Below, piece by piece: positions 41,349 to 52,082 of a stretch of DNA of 64,000 bases. The stretch spans positions 2,914,001 to 2,978,000 of the forward strand of contig CP051139.1 of NCBI GenBank assembly GCA_001592805.2, in the 5' to 3' direction. The translations under genes were made by a program, and so were the position numbers. Under the pieces are notes generated by a model that was not told the DNA's origin, searched no databases, and was given only the letters and a program-made list of their open reading frames with translations. Positions within the stretch are counted from its first letter, which is position 1. Each line of letters opens with the position of its first letter. The DNA comes from Peltaster fructicola (taxonomy: Eukaryota > Ascomycota > Dothideomycetes).

Positions 41349-43895
41349 TCAGCAGTTCTTCAGATAGTTGCTTGGGACTAATCCTGGACGTCCATTCTTG
41401 CCAACGATCTCTGCTTCCCACCAGCCATCGTCCTGCAATCTCAGTACCGCAAGGATGTCTCCTTTGGCGAAAGACAGCTCTTCTGGAATCGCTGCTTGAT
41501 ACATGTACATCGCTCGTGCTGTTCATTGTTAGCATCTGGTGGTATTGTGTGCTCAGCTGACTTACAGTAGTGCAGGATAGGTCTGCCATCCTTGGTGACT
41601 CTTCTCTGTGTTCCTTGACTTTGACTCCTTGTCCGTGTGGCAAGAGCTTGAGCACCGTCGTTACCATAGTAGCCGCTTTGTGGCCTTGGCTGCCGGTAGT
41701 CGCTCTGAGGCGCCAGCTGAAGTGCCATGTCCTGTCCTCGGCTGCTGGCAGGACGGGCATACGACGGGTTTGGTGAAGCAGCGCGTGGCTGATATGGTGC
41801 ATTGGCCTTCACAGGACCCATGGATTGTGGACGTGGTCGACCATATGGGTTTGGAGAGGCCGCACGCATGTCAGGTCGTGGGCTGACACTCCTCTGAGGA
41901 TTCGGCGATGCTGCTCGTGGCGCTGGTGCATTGTACATCTCGCGACCTTGATTGACGTATCGTTCGGTCGTCTTTTGCATCTCACGAGAGGTGTGTGCTG
42001 GTCGTGGTGCACCAAGGTGACTCATTGGCTGATCGTACGCTGGCGGCGGCGCGCGTCCATTGTTCTGGCTGGCATACGGTGCTGAACGCGCCTCTGGTGC
42101 TGGTCGCGCATCTGGAGCTGGTGTACCCATGCCATAATGTCTATCAGCACTTGTGCGACTTGCGGACTGCTTGGTCATGCCCTTCAACTCAGCAAGAGCT
42201 GCAGCCATAGGGTCGACACCATCTTTGACAGTAGCTGGTCGACCAGGATGATCAACATCGAATACGTTGTTGCCGATTCCTAGCTGGTAGTCTGCTCGTG
42301 GATCAACAGGGTCTGGGCTTGGAGAGGGCTGCTTTTGTTGCCAAGGACGGGACTTAGTTGGGCTGATGTTCTCGTCATTGCGTGGAACCCAGGTGTTTCT
42401 ACTCGTTGGAGTGACTGAAGCTGGAGCTTCCTTCTGCTTCTGACTACGTCGACGGAATGGCGAGTGCGATTGGAAGAATCCACTCTTCTTTCTTGGCTGC
42501 TCTTCCGGGATAGATGGTGCGCTGGAGACATTAGATGCGTTGTACTTGTCGACAGGTTCGACGTCGGAGATAGACGTGGGGTTGGTGTAGTCGCTGTGTT
42601 GGAGACTGCCGCTGCTCTCAGGCCGGGTGGGTGACGGCTGCTGAGAGCGCTCCGAAGGTGGTGGGAATGAAGGATACTGAGTAGACCCGGCCGATGCTTG
42701 TGGATTGAAACTCTCCTGCACGCTGCCGCGTCGCTCACTGCGAGCCGATGCTCTAGGATCGAAGGTCTCTTGAACAGACGGCCGTCGCTTCTCTGGCGCT
42801 CGCTCTGCTAGACCCATTTCTTCTCGCAAGGAGGAGTCTGGATCATGGTGTGATTCGAGAGTGCTTGGCTGTGGCGAGGATGTTCTGAAGGCAGGATTGA
42901 TGGCTCTTGGGAACTGCGCAACGGAATACTCTTCCTCAGAGCGAATCGAAGCAGAGTCGTCGACATCGCCACGGCAGAAGTTGATATATTTGGGTGGATC
43001 AGGAATCTCCTGCCCTGTGCCGCATTCCTTGATGAAGTTTGTGATATCCTTCTCGACCTCGCAGTCTTCCAAGCTCAGACGCACCTTCTCACAGGATTGA
43101 TCGTCGCTAACACAAACTGTTGAAGAAATGTTGGCAAAGCTCCAGAGACTGCTCTTGAAGAAGTCAATGCGTTCTTCCTCGAGATCCTGGAACTTGTCGC
43201 ATCCAGCCTTCCACTCGCGATTCCACCTGCCTGTCGTCTCTTCCAGTATCTTCACGGCAGCTTCGTATTCATTGCTGTTGGTGCTCATCTGAATCTGTGT
43301 CTTCTCCAACTTGGCCTTATTCTTGCGCTCCTCTTGTCCCATGACCATGTGACCCTGCGCCAGGTAGCCCTTGATCTTCAAGCAGTCCTGCTCGAAGCGA
43401 TCCCGTGCCTTGGTAACGGTCATGGTCTGCTGTGTCTTTGTCTTCAAGAGCTTCTCAATGCCGTTCTGTACGATCTTGCGTCTTTCCTTGATCCCACCTG
43501 TGAAAGCAGCAAGTGGCTCCTCGAGCTCGCTCTTCATCTGTGCTGCAACGATCTGATGTTGCTTGCCCATGCTTTCCACCTCACCTCTGACCACATCCAA
43601 GCTCATTCGGAGTGTGCCTTGCTCGGAGGATCCAAGTGGCTTTCGAGCCAAGTTGAGCAGTTTACGCGCATAGTCTTCCTCGATCTGTGCTCGAATGGCG
43701 TAGAAGTTCTTCAATTCGTCGCCAGTGACTTTGGCATTGTGCATACGTGTGAGGAGTGGTGAGACGCCGGCATCTTCCTTTCCCCAAAAGTTGTTCGCGA
43801 CTGAGGTTGTCAGTGAGATCGAGCGTGTGATAGCGGCTAGACATACATGAGAGTTGCACAGTCGGGCCATCCGAGCCAGCGACAGTGGCAGGCAT
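41349..43895 (-). CDS. Cdc15/Hof1-type F-BAR and SH3 protein, frame break in SH3
   Basis: Exons 43895-43847, 43800-41566 and 41519-41349, with 46-nt introns. The F-BAR domain (residues about 15-275: LSFANNFWGKEDAGVSPLL, then NFYAIRAQIEEDYARKLLNL) binds membranes. A disordered middle has many Ser/Pro sites and three RAASPNP repeats. The last exon encodes an SH3 domain (SRAMYMYQAAIPEELSFAKG, WWEAEIVGKNGRPGLVPSNY). Homologues organise the contractile ring and septum. Between FAKG and the expected DILAV there is one extra base near 41460 (GGAAGACATC instead of GGAGACATC), so the literal frame leaves the SH3 fold and stops at 41338. This could be a real mutation, a hidden splice effect or a sequence error. 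Confidence 0.9.
41860..41960 (-). repeat. RAASPNP heptapeptide repeats
   Basis: Coding repeat in the disordered part of the F-BAR protein: three spaced copies of RAASPNP, two of them near 41850-41920 and one near 41770. They are likely phosphorylation or SH3-type ligand sites. Confidence 0.5.
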
Positions 43896-44393
43896 ATTTG
43901 CCTGTCTCCAGCGAGAGGAGGTTATGTTGGTAGTAAAATAACTTCGTTGCTGTTCGGCGCCCTACAGAGCGAGTGTTTCGTGTTCTACCAGAATAAATGC
44001 TGGATACGAGAGGCTGTAGAATATGTCGTGACAGGAATGTGCTGTATGATGTGATGAGGTACTATTGCATGCGGTTGGAATTGGTGGATTGTGATCAATG
44101 GTCAACTCCGCACGTAAACAGTTGATTGTTACCACAGCAACCTCCAGCAGCGTCATCCACCAACTTGGCACTTCTCAACCACAGCGCATCTGTACACCGA
44201 CACTTATCGTTTGTCCGGTAGAGCTCAAGCTGCTTTGCGCGGTAGAGTCGACTCACAATCAGCAAATGTCTTATGTCGAGCGCGAAGGTCATGATCAGCG
44301 AGAAATGTCTATTACAAAGCTGTACGTTTGCAAAGCTTCCAATGAAAACCAAGCAGGGTATCGTGAACGTTCATCAATCATCAAAGCTTCTCC
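43896..44393. other. Intergenic region
   Basis: 498 bp upstream of the F-BAR gene and downstream of the next leftward gene. No exon, repeat or RNA gene recognised. Confidence 0.4.
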
Positions 44394-45824
44394 TCAGATT
44401 TTAGAAGCAGCTGCTGGTGCTTCGCCTTCTTTAGTATCTGCGTCCGGTGTAGGACTACCCTCTGGGGTCTCCTCGTCGGTCACATCGACTTCGAGATCTT
44501 CGTCGTCATCGTCTGCACCATCAACAGTCGATTGCTTAGCCAGGCGAACCTCTCGGCCGCGCTTCCAGCAGTAGTAAAAGACGAACATCAAAACTGTGCA
44601 ATGTTAGTGGTATTCAAAACACGGATAGCACTTACTGAACACAGACAAACTCATTGTAACGTTGGTGGCGCTCATAAGGAATGGGAACCTAGTCTTCAGG
44701 AAGGTGGTGATGTTCTGCAAGAGGGTCGCTGCAAGGCCTTGCTTCTTGACGAGACCTTTGAGCCCGGGCAAGACTTGACGCTTCTTCTTCGGCTTGGCAC
44801 TCGGTTGGCCGCCACTCTCGGCTCTCTTACTGGCAGCTTCCATGGCCTTGGCATCGTTTCCAGGTTTCTCACTCATCACAGCTAGCAACTCTGGAGCCAT
44901 ACTCGCGCTGAGCTTAGCAGGTAAGGCTTTAACCAGAACTTGGACAAAGGGCGGCATAGCATTCCACTGCCGTTCGATGGTAGGTCCAGCTTCTTTCATC
45001 AACTTTTCCATATCCTCGTATGCTGTGGGAGCGCCGTTCATGGTGTCTTTCAGCGCCTGGACGAAGCGTTCGTATAGCTTCTGGGACTCTTCCGAGAAGG
45101 CGAAGACACGATTGTTGATGCTTGACAAGTTGAGGTTGTCGAGAAGGACAGAAACCTCCTTCTCTTCCTTCTCCTTGGAGGCTTCTTCATTGATGCTGCC
45201 ATCTTCGTTGAGAACGGGCTCGAACTTAGCATCCTTTGAGCGCGTCCACGAGGCAGGCAGGGTAGGCAGACTCGGCATGTTCGAAGGTACCATGGACGAA
45301 GCGTATTGTGCCCAGGTACGGCCGTCCTTGTCACTTTGCGGAGACGATGGCGATGTGGGCTTTGACAATGATGGTACAGACGGCAGATATGAAGACCAGG
45401 TCTTCTTCTCTTCCCCTTCTGAAGCTGATTGAGTGCCCGCAGAGAAGCCCTTAGTGGCAGCTTCAGCTTCCTCTTGACTAGGAAGCTCTACGAAGGCATC
45501 CTTCTTGCCCTTTGGTCTTGGAGGAAGAGTTGGAGCGGTTTCATCCTCGGGCACTGATTCTGGTGGATCATCTGCAGGCTGTGTCTCTGGGAGGACGACT
45601 TGTGCATCTTGATTGGCGGCTACCGAGTCTTTGGCGTTACCTTCGTCCGAAATGTGTGTCGGCGATATTATCGTCGCAGGTTGCTTATCATTGGATGTGA
45701 TACGCTCCAAGAACTTCTCATCTTCGTCGTTGAGCACTGGGCTTTTCGGATTTGTCTTGGCTAAATCATCTGTGTTCTTCTTGGCTCTTGCGAATGATGG
45801 AATGCTGAAATATGTTGCAGCCAT
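44394..45824 (-). CDS. Conserved protein with C-terminal membrane helix
   Basis: Two exons, 45824-44636 and 44593-44394 (462 aa), 42-nt intron. A disordered N-terminal half with Pro/Glu stretches (APTLPPRPKGKKDAFVELPS) and aromatic-Ser motifs (KTWSSYLPSVPSLSKP) is followed by a helical domain (NLSSINNRVFAFSEESQKLY, then ERQWNAMPPFVQVLVKALPA) and a basic stretch (KPKKKRQVLPGLKGLVKKQG). The splice completes a hydrophobic segment (TMSLSVFILMFVFYYCWKRG), a single membrane helix, with an acidic cytosolic-type tail (DDDEDLEVDVTDEETPEG). This layout recurs in fungi, but I know of no assigned function. No signal peptide is seen. Confidence 0.8.
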
Positions 45825-46660
45825 GATAGTAGAGTGTGTTCAGGTCAATGTATCATGGATCGACTGCTAGCAGAGGCTGGCAACAGTAGAGATTGTCGAC
45901 GTGGTGTGGCCCAAAACATGGCAAGAGCTCGCACACGTCATCGCGTGGCGGCGCTGTCACAATGCCATCGCCGACAGGGTTCTTCCTGTTACACGGCATC
46001 AATCTTCATCTTGAACGAGCGTCATCCTCGCAATCTTTCATCTAAACCTATGTAGCATACCAAAGCTCATGCTTGCTACAGAGTAGGACTACTTTGCGGT
46101 CATCGTTGATACCTTCAGAGACACCGCAGGCGGCTCTGTTCTTCAGTGCACGCGGAGTATGCTCACAGTCACTTACAGCCATCCAGCAGTCCAGTGCAGC
46201 ATGCCTCGCCTGGCGATCTGACAGAGCAATGGCTTGATACTTGCGCGGTGAGTAGCGAGCAGACGTCTGATATCCACAGCTCAGGCTCAAATTCCAGACC
46301 ATCTCTGTCACTTCACTCGTCCGGCACCATGACCTTTTGCAGAAGCTTGACCATAAGTATACCTGCCGCTCCATTCACTCTTGCTGCGATCAATTGAATC
46401 TTATAATGCGTCCCCATACCTTATAAAGTGTCTCTTTCCTTATGCAAGCTTCTCTTCGACCTCACTACATCTCAGAAGAAACAGCAGCAACGGTCAAATC
46501 TACCTCGAACTGTTCGCTAAGCACCAATCCCTACTAAACCATCAATCAAGCTCACAGATCCATTCACAAACGTTTCTGAGAAGCGAACGCCTCGCCACCA
46601 CGGGCATTCGTCGATCCCTAACAGTTCAGAGGCTTCGCCTCATAAGACGGCATAGTCGAT
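45825..46660. other. Intergenic region with a possible small leftward gene
   Basis: 836 bp between divergent genes. On the minus strand 46417-46070 could encode a short spliced protein: ATG 46417 (MGTHYKIQLIAARVNGAA), an intron with GTATAC and GTGACAG, then MVWNLSLSCGYQTSARYSPR and SDRQARHAALDCWM, then a strong GTAAGT donor. No convincing terminal exon or family was found, so it is recorded only as a candidate. Confidence 0.3.
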
Positions 46661-48276
46661 ATGGAGATGTACAACGCTCGGCATGGTCCACTGTTCCACA
46701 GTGACAGTGAGTCACAAGACGGACACAACTCGAATGCTAAACAAGAAGGTATGTCCTCACAAAGATGCTTGATCCCAAGGTCCATGACTTCAGCGCTTGC
46801 TTGGAAACACCTTGTCAATGCAGGGAAACTGACAAGCTACAGATGAAGAACAGGCCAACGCAGACTTCGAGTCTGAAGTGGATGAAGACGATGATGATGT
46901 GGTTGTGGACAGCTCCTACATCTCAGACGTAAGCATCAAGTCGGATGGCACACTCAAGCCGAACCTCCAGTATGGAATGTAAGAAGCACACGAAACTGAT
47001 AGCGTCTAGATGGAGATTGATCAAGCACCTGCATCGGCATCGGTCACAACAAGTAAGACACAAGTCTATGACCGTGAGAGTGTTGATGCCCGCATCCACG
47101 AACTGTGGTCAGGCGGCCACAGCCGGACAACAATCGCTAAACGCATAAAGACTGAATTCGACGTGGTTCTGTCTAAAGAAACCATCACGAAACACAACAC
47201 TCGCCACCGTCGCGAGAAGCACGAACTACTTGATGCGGACCTTGATGTGCGTGCAAAGGACTGGCACGATGAAGACGTAAGCTCTTGTGTCTGTTCGCTG
47301 TCCTATACTGATGCTCGTACAGGATGCTGAGCTTGTAGATTGTGTAAGGCTGGTACAAGAGGATCTCGAGGAGCAAATCAGAAGAATCAGAGCGACTTTG
47401 TGGTCCAATGTGGCAGATCGCATGCCTGATGATTCAGGGCAGCGAAAACGATCGGCTAGGGCATGCAGAGAGCGCTATGAAGGTTTACAGGCCGGCACTG
47501 CAGCACCCTCGTATGAAGCTGATCCTGACAAGCCCGCGCGCGCTATTCGTCTTGCAGCAGAACGGGCAGAAGCCAGAAAAGTCTTTGATGACATGGTCGC
47601 CCGTCACAAGACTGAGAGGCAAGCAGAAATGCAGGAACGTCAAGCTGCTCAGAAGATGAGAGAGGATGCATTACGTGCGAAAGAGCAGCGTCTTGCCAGC
47701 AGGACCACCGCAAAGGCTGACAAGGAGACACGGAAGAAAGCTAGAAAGGCACTTCAGGACAAAGAGCAAGCGCTGCTGCAGTGGCAAAAAGATCGAAGGC
47801 AGCTCGAGGACTCGATCATCGAGCATCTTACAGTTGGCCGCAACGCAACAGGTCGGAAGCGGCTACGGTCGCAGTCCGGACACAACGAGCAGCGTCTCAA
47901 CAAGAAGCTGGTGTCCAGCCCGCCTGTCGTCGTGGACCAAGACTCTCTGGGGAATCCAAGGAGCATCATGTCTATGGTCGATCTCGAAATCCTCCTAGTG
48001 AAGCGCAAATTGCCAAGACGACAACCTAGCGAGGATCATGCGCAGCTTGTGGCTCGTCTGGCTGCCGTCGACTCTTCATTGAGTAGGCGTGAGCTGGATG
48101 AGCTGGTCCAAGAGCGAATGATCAATGTTCGCCGCACAGCTACGATGTCCGAGAAGGTGACTTACATCCAGCAATGGGATGCTGATCATGCGCCGAGCGC
48201 TGGAGGCCCAAAAGCAACGGATCTTGAGTTGAAGCAAGGCTACGAAATGCACGCTCGCGATGGCATCGATCATTGA
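46661..48276 (+). CDS. HTH/Myb-like nuclear protein, function unknown
   Basis: Four exons: 46661-46748, 46843-46928, 47010-47276, 47323-48276 (464 aa), introns 94, 81 and 46 nt. An acidic N-terminus (FESEVDEDDDDVVVDSSYIS) precedes a helix-turn-helix-like segment (VDARIHELWSGGHSRTTIAK, RIKTEFDVVLSKETITKHNT). A SANT-like stretch with KRSARACRERYEGLQ follows, then a long charged coiled coil and a C-terminal helical part. This mix suggests a DNA- or chromatin-associated protein. No named family. The first two introns are longer than usual here, so the 5' exons are less certain than the large last exon. Confidence 0.75.
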
Positions 48277-48662
48277 GCATAGTGTAGTAGATTTCTTTCC
48301 TTGTCACTCCATAACTGTCGATATGGTTACAAGCAAGCAGTGTATCCAACAGTCCATCACCTATCTGCCTCCAGACTGGCACCAGTGCGATCACAATAGC
48401 TCCCTGATGCAGCTACAGGCTGCGTCGGGTGTGTGACTGATCGCTGTAACAGAGATATTGTTATATCAAGTGATCTTGACGGCCTAGAGAGCAATCGGTC
48501 GAAGTCATCCCTGTCACTCAAGCAAGTATGACGTTATGAAATCGCATGATTGTAACGGAGATGGACTGTATACCGTATGTGCAGTTTCTATCACTAAGAT
48601 AACCCCCAGCCGGCGTCAATAGTATTATTCGTTTCTGAGATGATGAACCCAAAAATCTGACT
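48277..48662. other. Convergent 3' intergenic region
   Basis: 386 bp between two convergent genes. It holds the 3' UTRs; no gene or RNA recognised. Confidence 0.4.
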
Positions 48663-50951
48663 CTACAAGATCAAGAGAGCGGCGGCGGCACCGAATGCGG
48701 CACCAAAGAAGCTGTTGATCGAGATACTTGAGGCCGCGCCGGTGTATGTTGGTGCCTGGGTCGATGTTACAGATCCTGAGTAGGAGGCAACAGTGCGAGT
48801 TGCCCACACACTGGCACTAGCTGTTGTCTGAGCTGGGACTGGGCTTGGAGAACCCGGAGCCAGACCAACAGAGGTCGATGCAGCGCCAGATGCTGTGATG
48901 GTAGCGGTGGTCAGGTAGACCTGTGGCACTGTAACAGTGGTCGAGATGGTGCTCAGGCTACTGCTGCCGCTGACGGTAGAGCCTGCACACTGTCCGACTG
49001 AGCAGACAACTGGCACGGTAAGCACAGTTGCGTATGTGATGACCGTGCTTGGGCCAGCGCTACTCTGCGAAGCACTTGTAATTATTGGTGTAGTGCTTGG
49101 GGTGATCACTGTGGTTGAGACTGGGATCGTCGAGATGACAACGGCAGTGCTTCGAGCTGGACAGTTTGTGACGTCTGATGCACACGATGTCACGGTGATC
49201 TCCTGGGTGGAGTAGATTGTCACCGTGCTTGGAGCATAGGTGGTTGGTGTGGTGGTAGGTGTGATAGTCACTGGACAAATCGTAGTGGTAATTGGAATTG
49301 TCTTTGTCACAGTCTGAACTTCACCAGAAGATGACTGCGTAGTGATGTGGGTGCTGTAGATGGTCGAGATGGTCGTGGTTGTGTAAGCTGTTGCTGAGGA
49401 CTGAGCAGCGGCGGAGGATGACGACCCAGGTGTGCGAGAGTGAGTGCAAGCAGTGATGATAGCAGGGTTCTGTGGGATGTAAGATGCACATAGACCCTGG
49501 AAGTAGGAAGCTGCCTTTTCGCCCTCACCCTTGTGGGACGCCCAGGCATCAACACAACCCATAACGTGATTGACGAAAGTGCTGTCCTTGCAGAAGCAGT
49601 CGTAGTCAGAGTTGTCTTTGCACTTGGTCTCGTGCATCCAGGTGTTGAGACAGCTTGGCAAGACATCTGGGCAGACGGGTGGTGGGACTGCAGACGAGGT
49701 GGCTGGTGCTGCTGAAGACGACGAGGACTTTGAAGAAGATTTCTTGATAGTCGATGAGATTGCAGCGGTTGATGATGAGGCAGTAGTCTCTGAGCAGGAA
49801 GTCGAGCTGGACACTGCACTGCTGGAGGAAATCAGGATGCTGGAAGAAGATACAGCTGCTGCCGAACTCGATGAGACTGCCACGCTGGAAGAAGAGGGAA
49901 CAGCTGCAGTCGAGCTTGATGAAATTAGGACGCTGGAAGAAGACGAAATAGCTGCAGTCGAGCTTGATGAGACCATAGAGCTGCTCTGGTAGACTGGAAT
50001 GCTTTGAGTGCTGATGGTGCTAGACACTGAGGCAGAAGACGATTTTGCGATCGTGCTGGAGCTGCTAGAGCTGCTGGTGACTGGCTTAGAAGAGGAAGTG
50101 ACCAAAGATGTGGTCGAGTGGGTGTACACTTGTGGAGTGGACGACGTGACCAATGTGCTGCTAGATTGAGCTGCGGTGGATGACGATGCTGGAATGCTGC
50201 TAGACTGAGCAGCAGCAGAAGATGATGATGAAGAAGGAACAGTGCTGGTTTTGACAGTCGAGCTGGAAGTTGTGATCTTTGTGAATGATGTGACAGAAGT
50301 GGAAGTGCTCTGCTTAGTCGATGTTTGTACGGTGGTAGTAGTGACCGGCTTCGAAGATGTAGTCGAGGTAGCCTGGGTCGAGGACCAGACGATGGAAGAA
50401 GATGAATAACCACAGTTGAAGCTGATGTCGTGAACGCCAATATTGCATGGCTTGTTGTCACCACCGACTGGCTTGAATGTGACGCTTGTGGCTCCACCAC
50501 ACTGCTCGTTCTTGATCAGGCTACCACCAGCGCTGCAGGCGTGGGTACTCTTGCAAGTGTCGCCGTTCGGCATCTGGTAGTGGCACTCGACGTTGGTGTC
50601 GCGGTCAGATGAAACGTGCATCTGATCGATAGACATAGACTTTCCAGCGTCACAAGAAATGCTTGGATGGCTCTGAATGTCTCCGGTGATGCACTTTGAC
50701 TGGAAGCCACGAGTGACCAATTCATCGCGTTTACCGAAGGAGTTTGAGCAGCTGAAGCCAGAGAACTTGTTGCTACCATAGCTACTGAACGGACCTTCTC
50801 CAAGGCCAGTCCATTGGTAACCAGCCTTCTGCTGGTCGGAGCACTGATTGTTTGTGTTCTGTGGGACTGGGTATGACTTGGCGTTGGACCATCCAGTTGC
50901 CGTGACGTGAGTTGCGAGACCAACAAGGAGAGTTCCTGTAATGAAATGCAT
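48663..50951 (-). CDS. CFEM-domain GPI-anchored cell wall protein
   Basis: Single exon, 762 aa. Signal peptide (MHFITGTLLVGLATHVTATG). A Cys-containing N-terminal domain (residues about 20-185: WSNAKSYPVPQNTNNQCSDQ, then CNIGVHDISFNCGY) resembles fungal secreted domains of unknown role. A Ser/Thr-rich linker with tandem repeats is followed by a CFEM domain (CPDVLPSCLNTWMHETKCKD, YDCFCKDSTFVNHVMGCVDA) with eight cysteines and the Asp before CFC that can ligand haem iron. A second Thr-rich stalk ends in a hydrophobic tail (FFGAAFGAAAALLIL), consistent with GPI attachment. CFEM proteins act in haem uptake, adhesion or effector roles; which applies here is unknown. Confidence 0.92.
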   Translation of the reverse strand: MHFITGTLLVGLATHVTATGWSNAKSYPVPQNTNNQCSDQQKAGYQWTGLGEGPFSSYGSNKFSGFSCSNSFGKRDELVTRGFQSKCITGDIQSHPSISCDAGKSMSIDQMHVSSDRDTNVECHYQMPNGDTCKSTHACSAGGSLIKNEQCGGATSVTFKPVGGDNKPCNIGVHDISFNCGYSSSSIVWSSTQATSTTSSKPVTTTTVQTSTKQSTSTSVTSFTKITTSSSTVKTSTVPSSSSSSAAAQSSSIPASSSTAAQSSSTLVTSSTPQVYTHSTTSLVTSSSKPVTSSSSSSSTIAKSSSASVSSTISTQSIPVYQSSSMVSSSSTAAISSSSSVLISSSSTAAVPSSSSVAVSSSSAAAVSSSSILISSSSAVSSSTSCSETTASSSTAAISSTIKKSSSKSSSSSAAPATSSAVPPPVCPDVLPSCLNTWMHETKCKDNSDYDCFCKDSTFVNHVMGCVDAWASHKGEGEKAASYFQGLCASYIPQNPAIITACTHSRTPGSSSSAAAQSSATAYTTTTISTIYSTHITTQSSSGEVQTVTKTIPITTTICPVTITPTTTPTTYAPSTVTIYSTQEITVTSCASDVTNCPARSTAVVISTIPVSTTVITPSTTPIITSASQSSAGPSTVITYATVLTVPVVCSVGQCAGSTVSGSSSLSTISTTVTVPQVYLTTATITASGAASTSVGLAPGSPSPVPAQTTASASVWATRTVASYSGSVTSTQAPTYTGAASSISINSFFGAAFGAAAALLIL
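49839..49980 (-). repeat. In-frame tandem repeat in the CFEM gene
   Basis: Three imperfect copies of a 45-48 bp unit, starting near 49839, 49884 and 49932 (each with gctggaagaaga on the plus strand). They encode Ser/Ala/Val-rich repeats of the wall-spanning linker. Unit lengths are multiples of three, so copy-number change would keep the frame. Confidence 0.75.
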
Positions 50952-52082
50952 ACTAATCGACGATGTTGATGTGCCTTGGTTAACGATGGTGAGGTTGCCT
51001 GACTAGGCTGTGTGCAACGAGCTGTTGATGAAAAGATACAACGAGTGATGAACGATTGAAAGCTACGAGAGTAGCGACTGAGATAAGTAGAGCAAAGAGA
51101 CAGGACAGAGATACAGATTGAGTTCAGAGTCGGAAGAACAGGAAAAACAGATATAGCAGCAACATGTTGGAGAGTGGCGTCTATCCTTTAAGAGCCTCCA
51201 ATCTGGCTGAGACAAAGGCCAGGCAAATTAGCCATACTGCGTCCCTTATTCCTGCCTCGTATGGTGCTGATTTGCTCGACCCATGGAGGGCCAGTCGGGC
51301 CAATGCTGACAAGATGGCTAGAGGATCGTTAAAAGAGTACGTACTATTCTTAAGGGTGAGGTGAGCGTGAAGGAGCAAGGTCCAAGTGAGGTCACTCCTT
51401 AGCGCCGAAGACAAAAAGCATAAGTCGTGGTCGGCGCTCGGCAGACATCTCCTCACCTCCACCTCGAGGTGACCATCCAGCATCGACGCAGCCTACGAAC
51501 GCTTTGATGGCATGCAGAAGGAGACTCTGACTGTCCAGATCACTATGAGCCAGCTGCCATCGTTGTCGCGGCGACAGGACCTCAGAGAGTTGTGAGTCCT
51601 GGGTCTGAAAGCTTTCTTTGACACAGCCTCAAGGATCGAGGACTAACGCAGGTACCGTTCCGCTGTCCGGAAAAGGCCAACGCCCCTGGTTTCACCTTGT
51701 CACGACGCTCCACAATGAGAATCGAGGTTAGGCTTCAATGCGGTACAAGCGCTCAACTCTATCTCGTGGCTTTGTTCGGGCCCTTGACTTGACAGAAGAT
51801 TAGACACATGGAGGCTCATAACCTCGAAAGGGCTGGTGCTGGGTGATCTGCCTCATGTTCAGCAGAGGGCATCTTGGGGGATTTGTTATATGTTGATACC
51901 GTAGGACTTCAAGAAGATCAGCACTGTCATACAACCCATATCGTCTACGCGAGACAACCGGCGCGATCTGTCAAGGAGTTCTCCCGAGGTGACGAGCGGT
52001 TACGCTATCACAGTGGCTGAGACATCCCCAGAGCGCCTGGTGGAGTGATACCTCGTGAACGAAGCTCATTCGAGCATGTCGC
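50952..52082. promoter_or_regulatory. Long upstream region of the CFEM gene
   Basis: 1131 bp without a supported gene, unusually long for this window. The CFEM gene and the FGGY gene both read leftward, so this holds the CFEM promoter plus the FGGY 3' UTR. The long promoter fits a regulated surface gene, which is inference. Confidence 0.4.

Noticed and set aside
44098-44574. 158-codon plus-strand frame opposite the membrane protein's last exon
   Set aside because: Ser-rich antisense shadow of a better supported exon.
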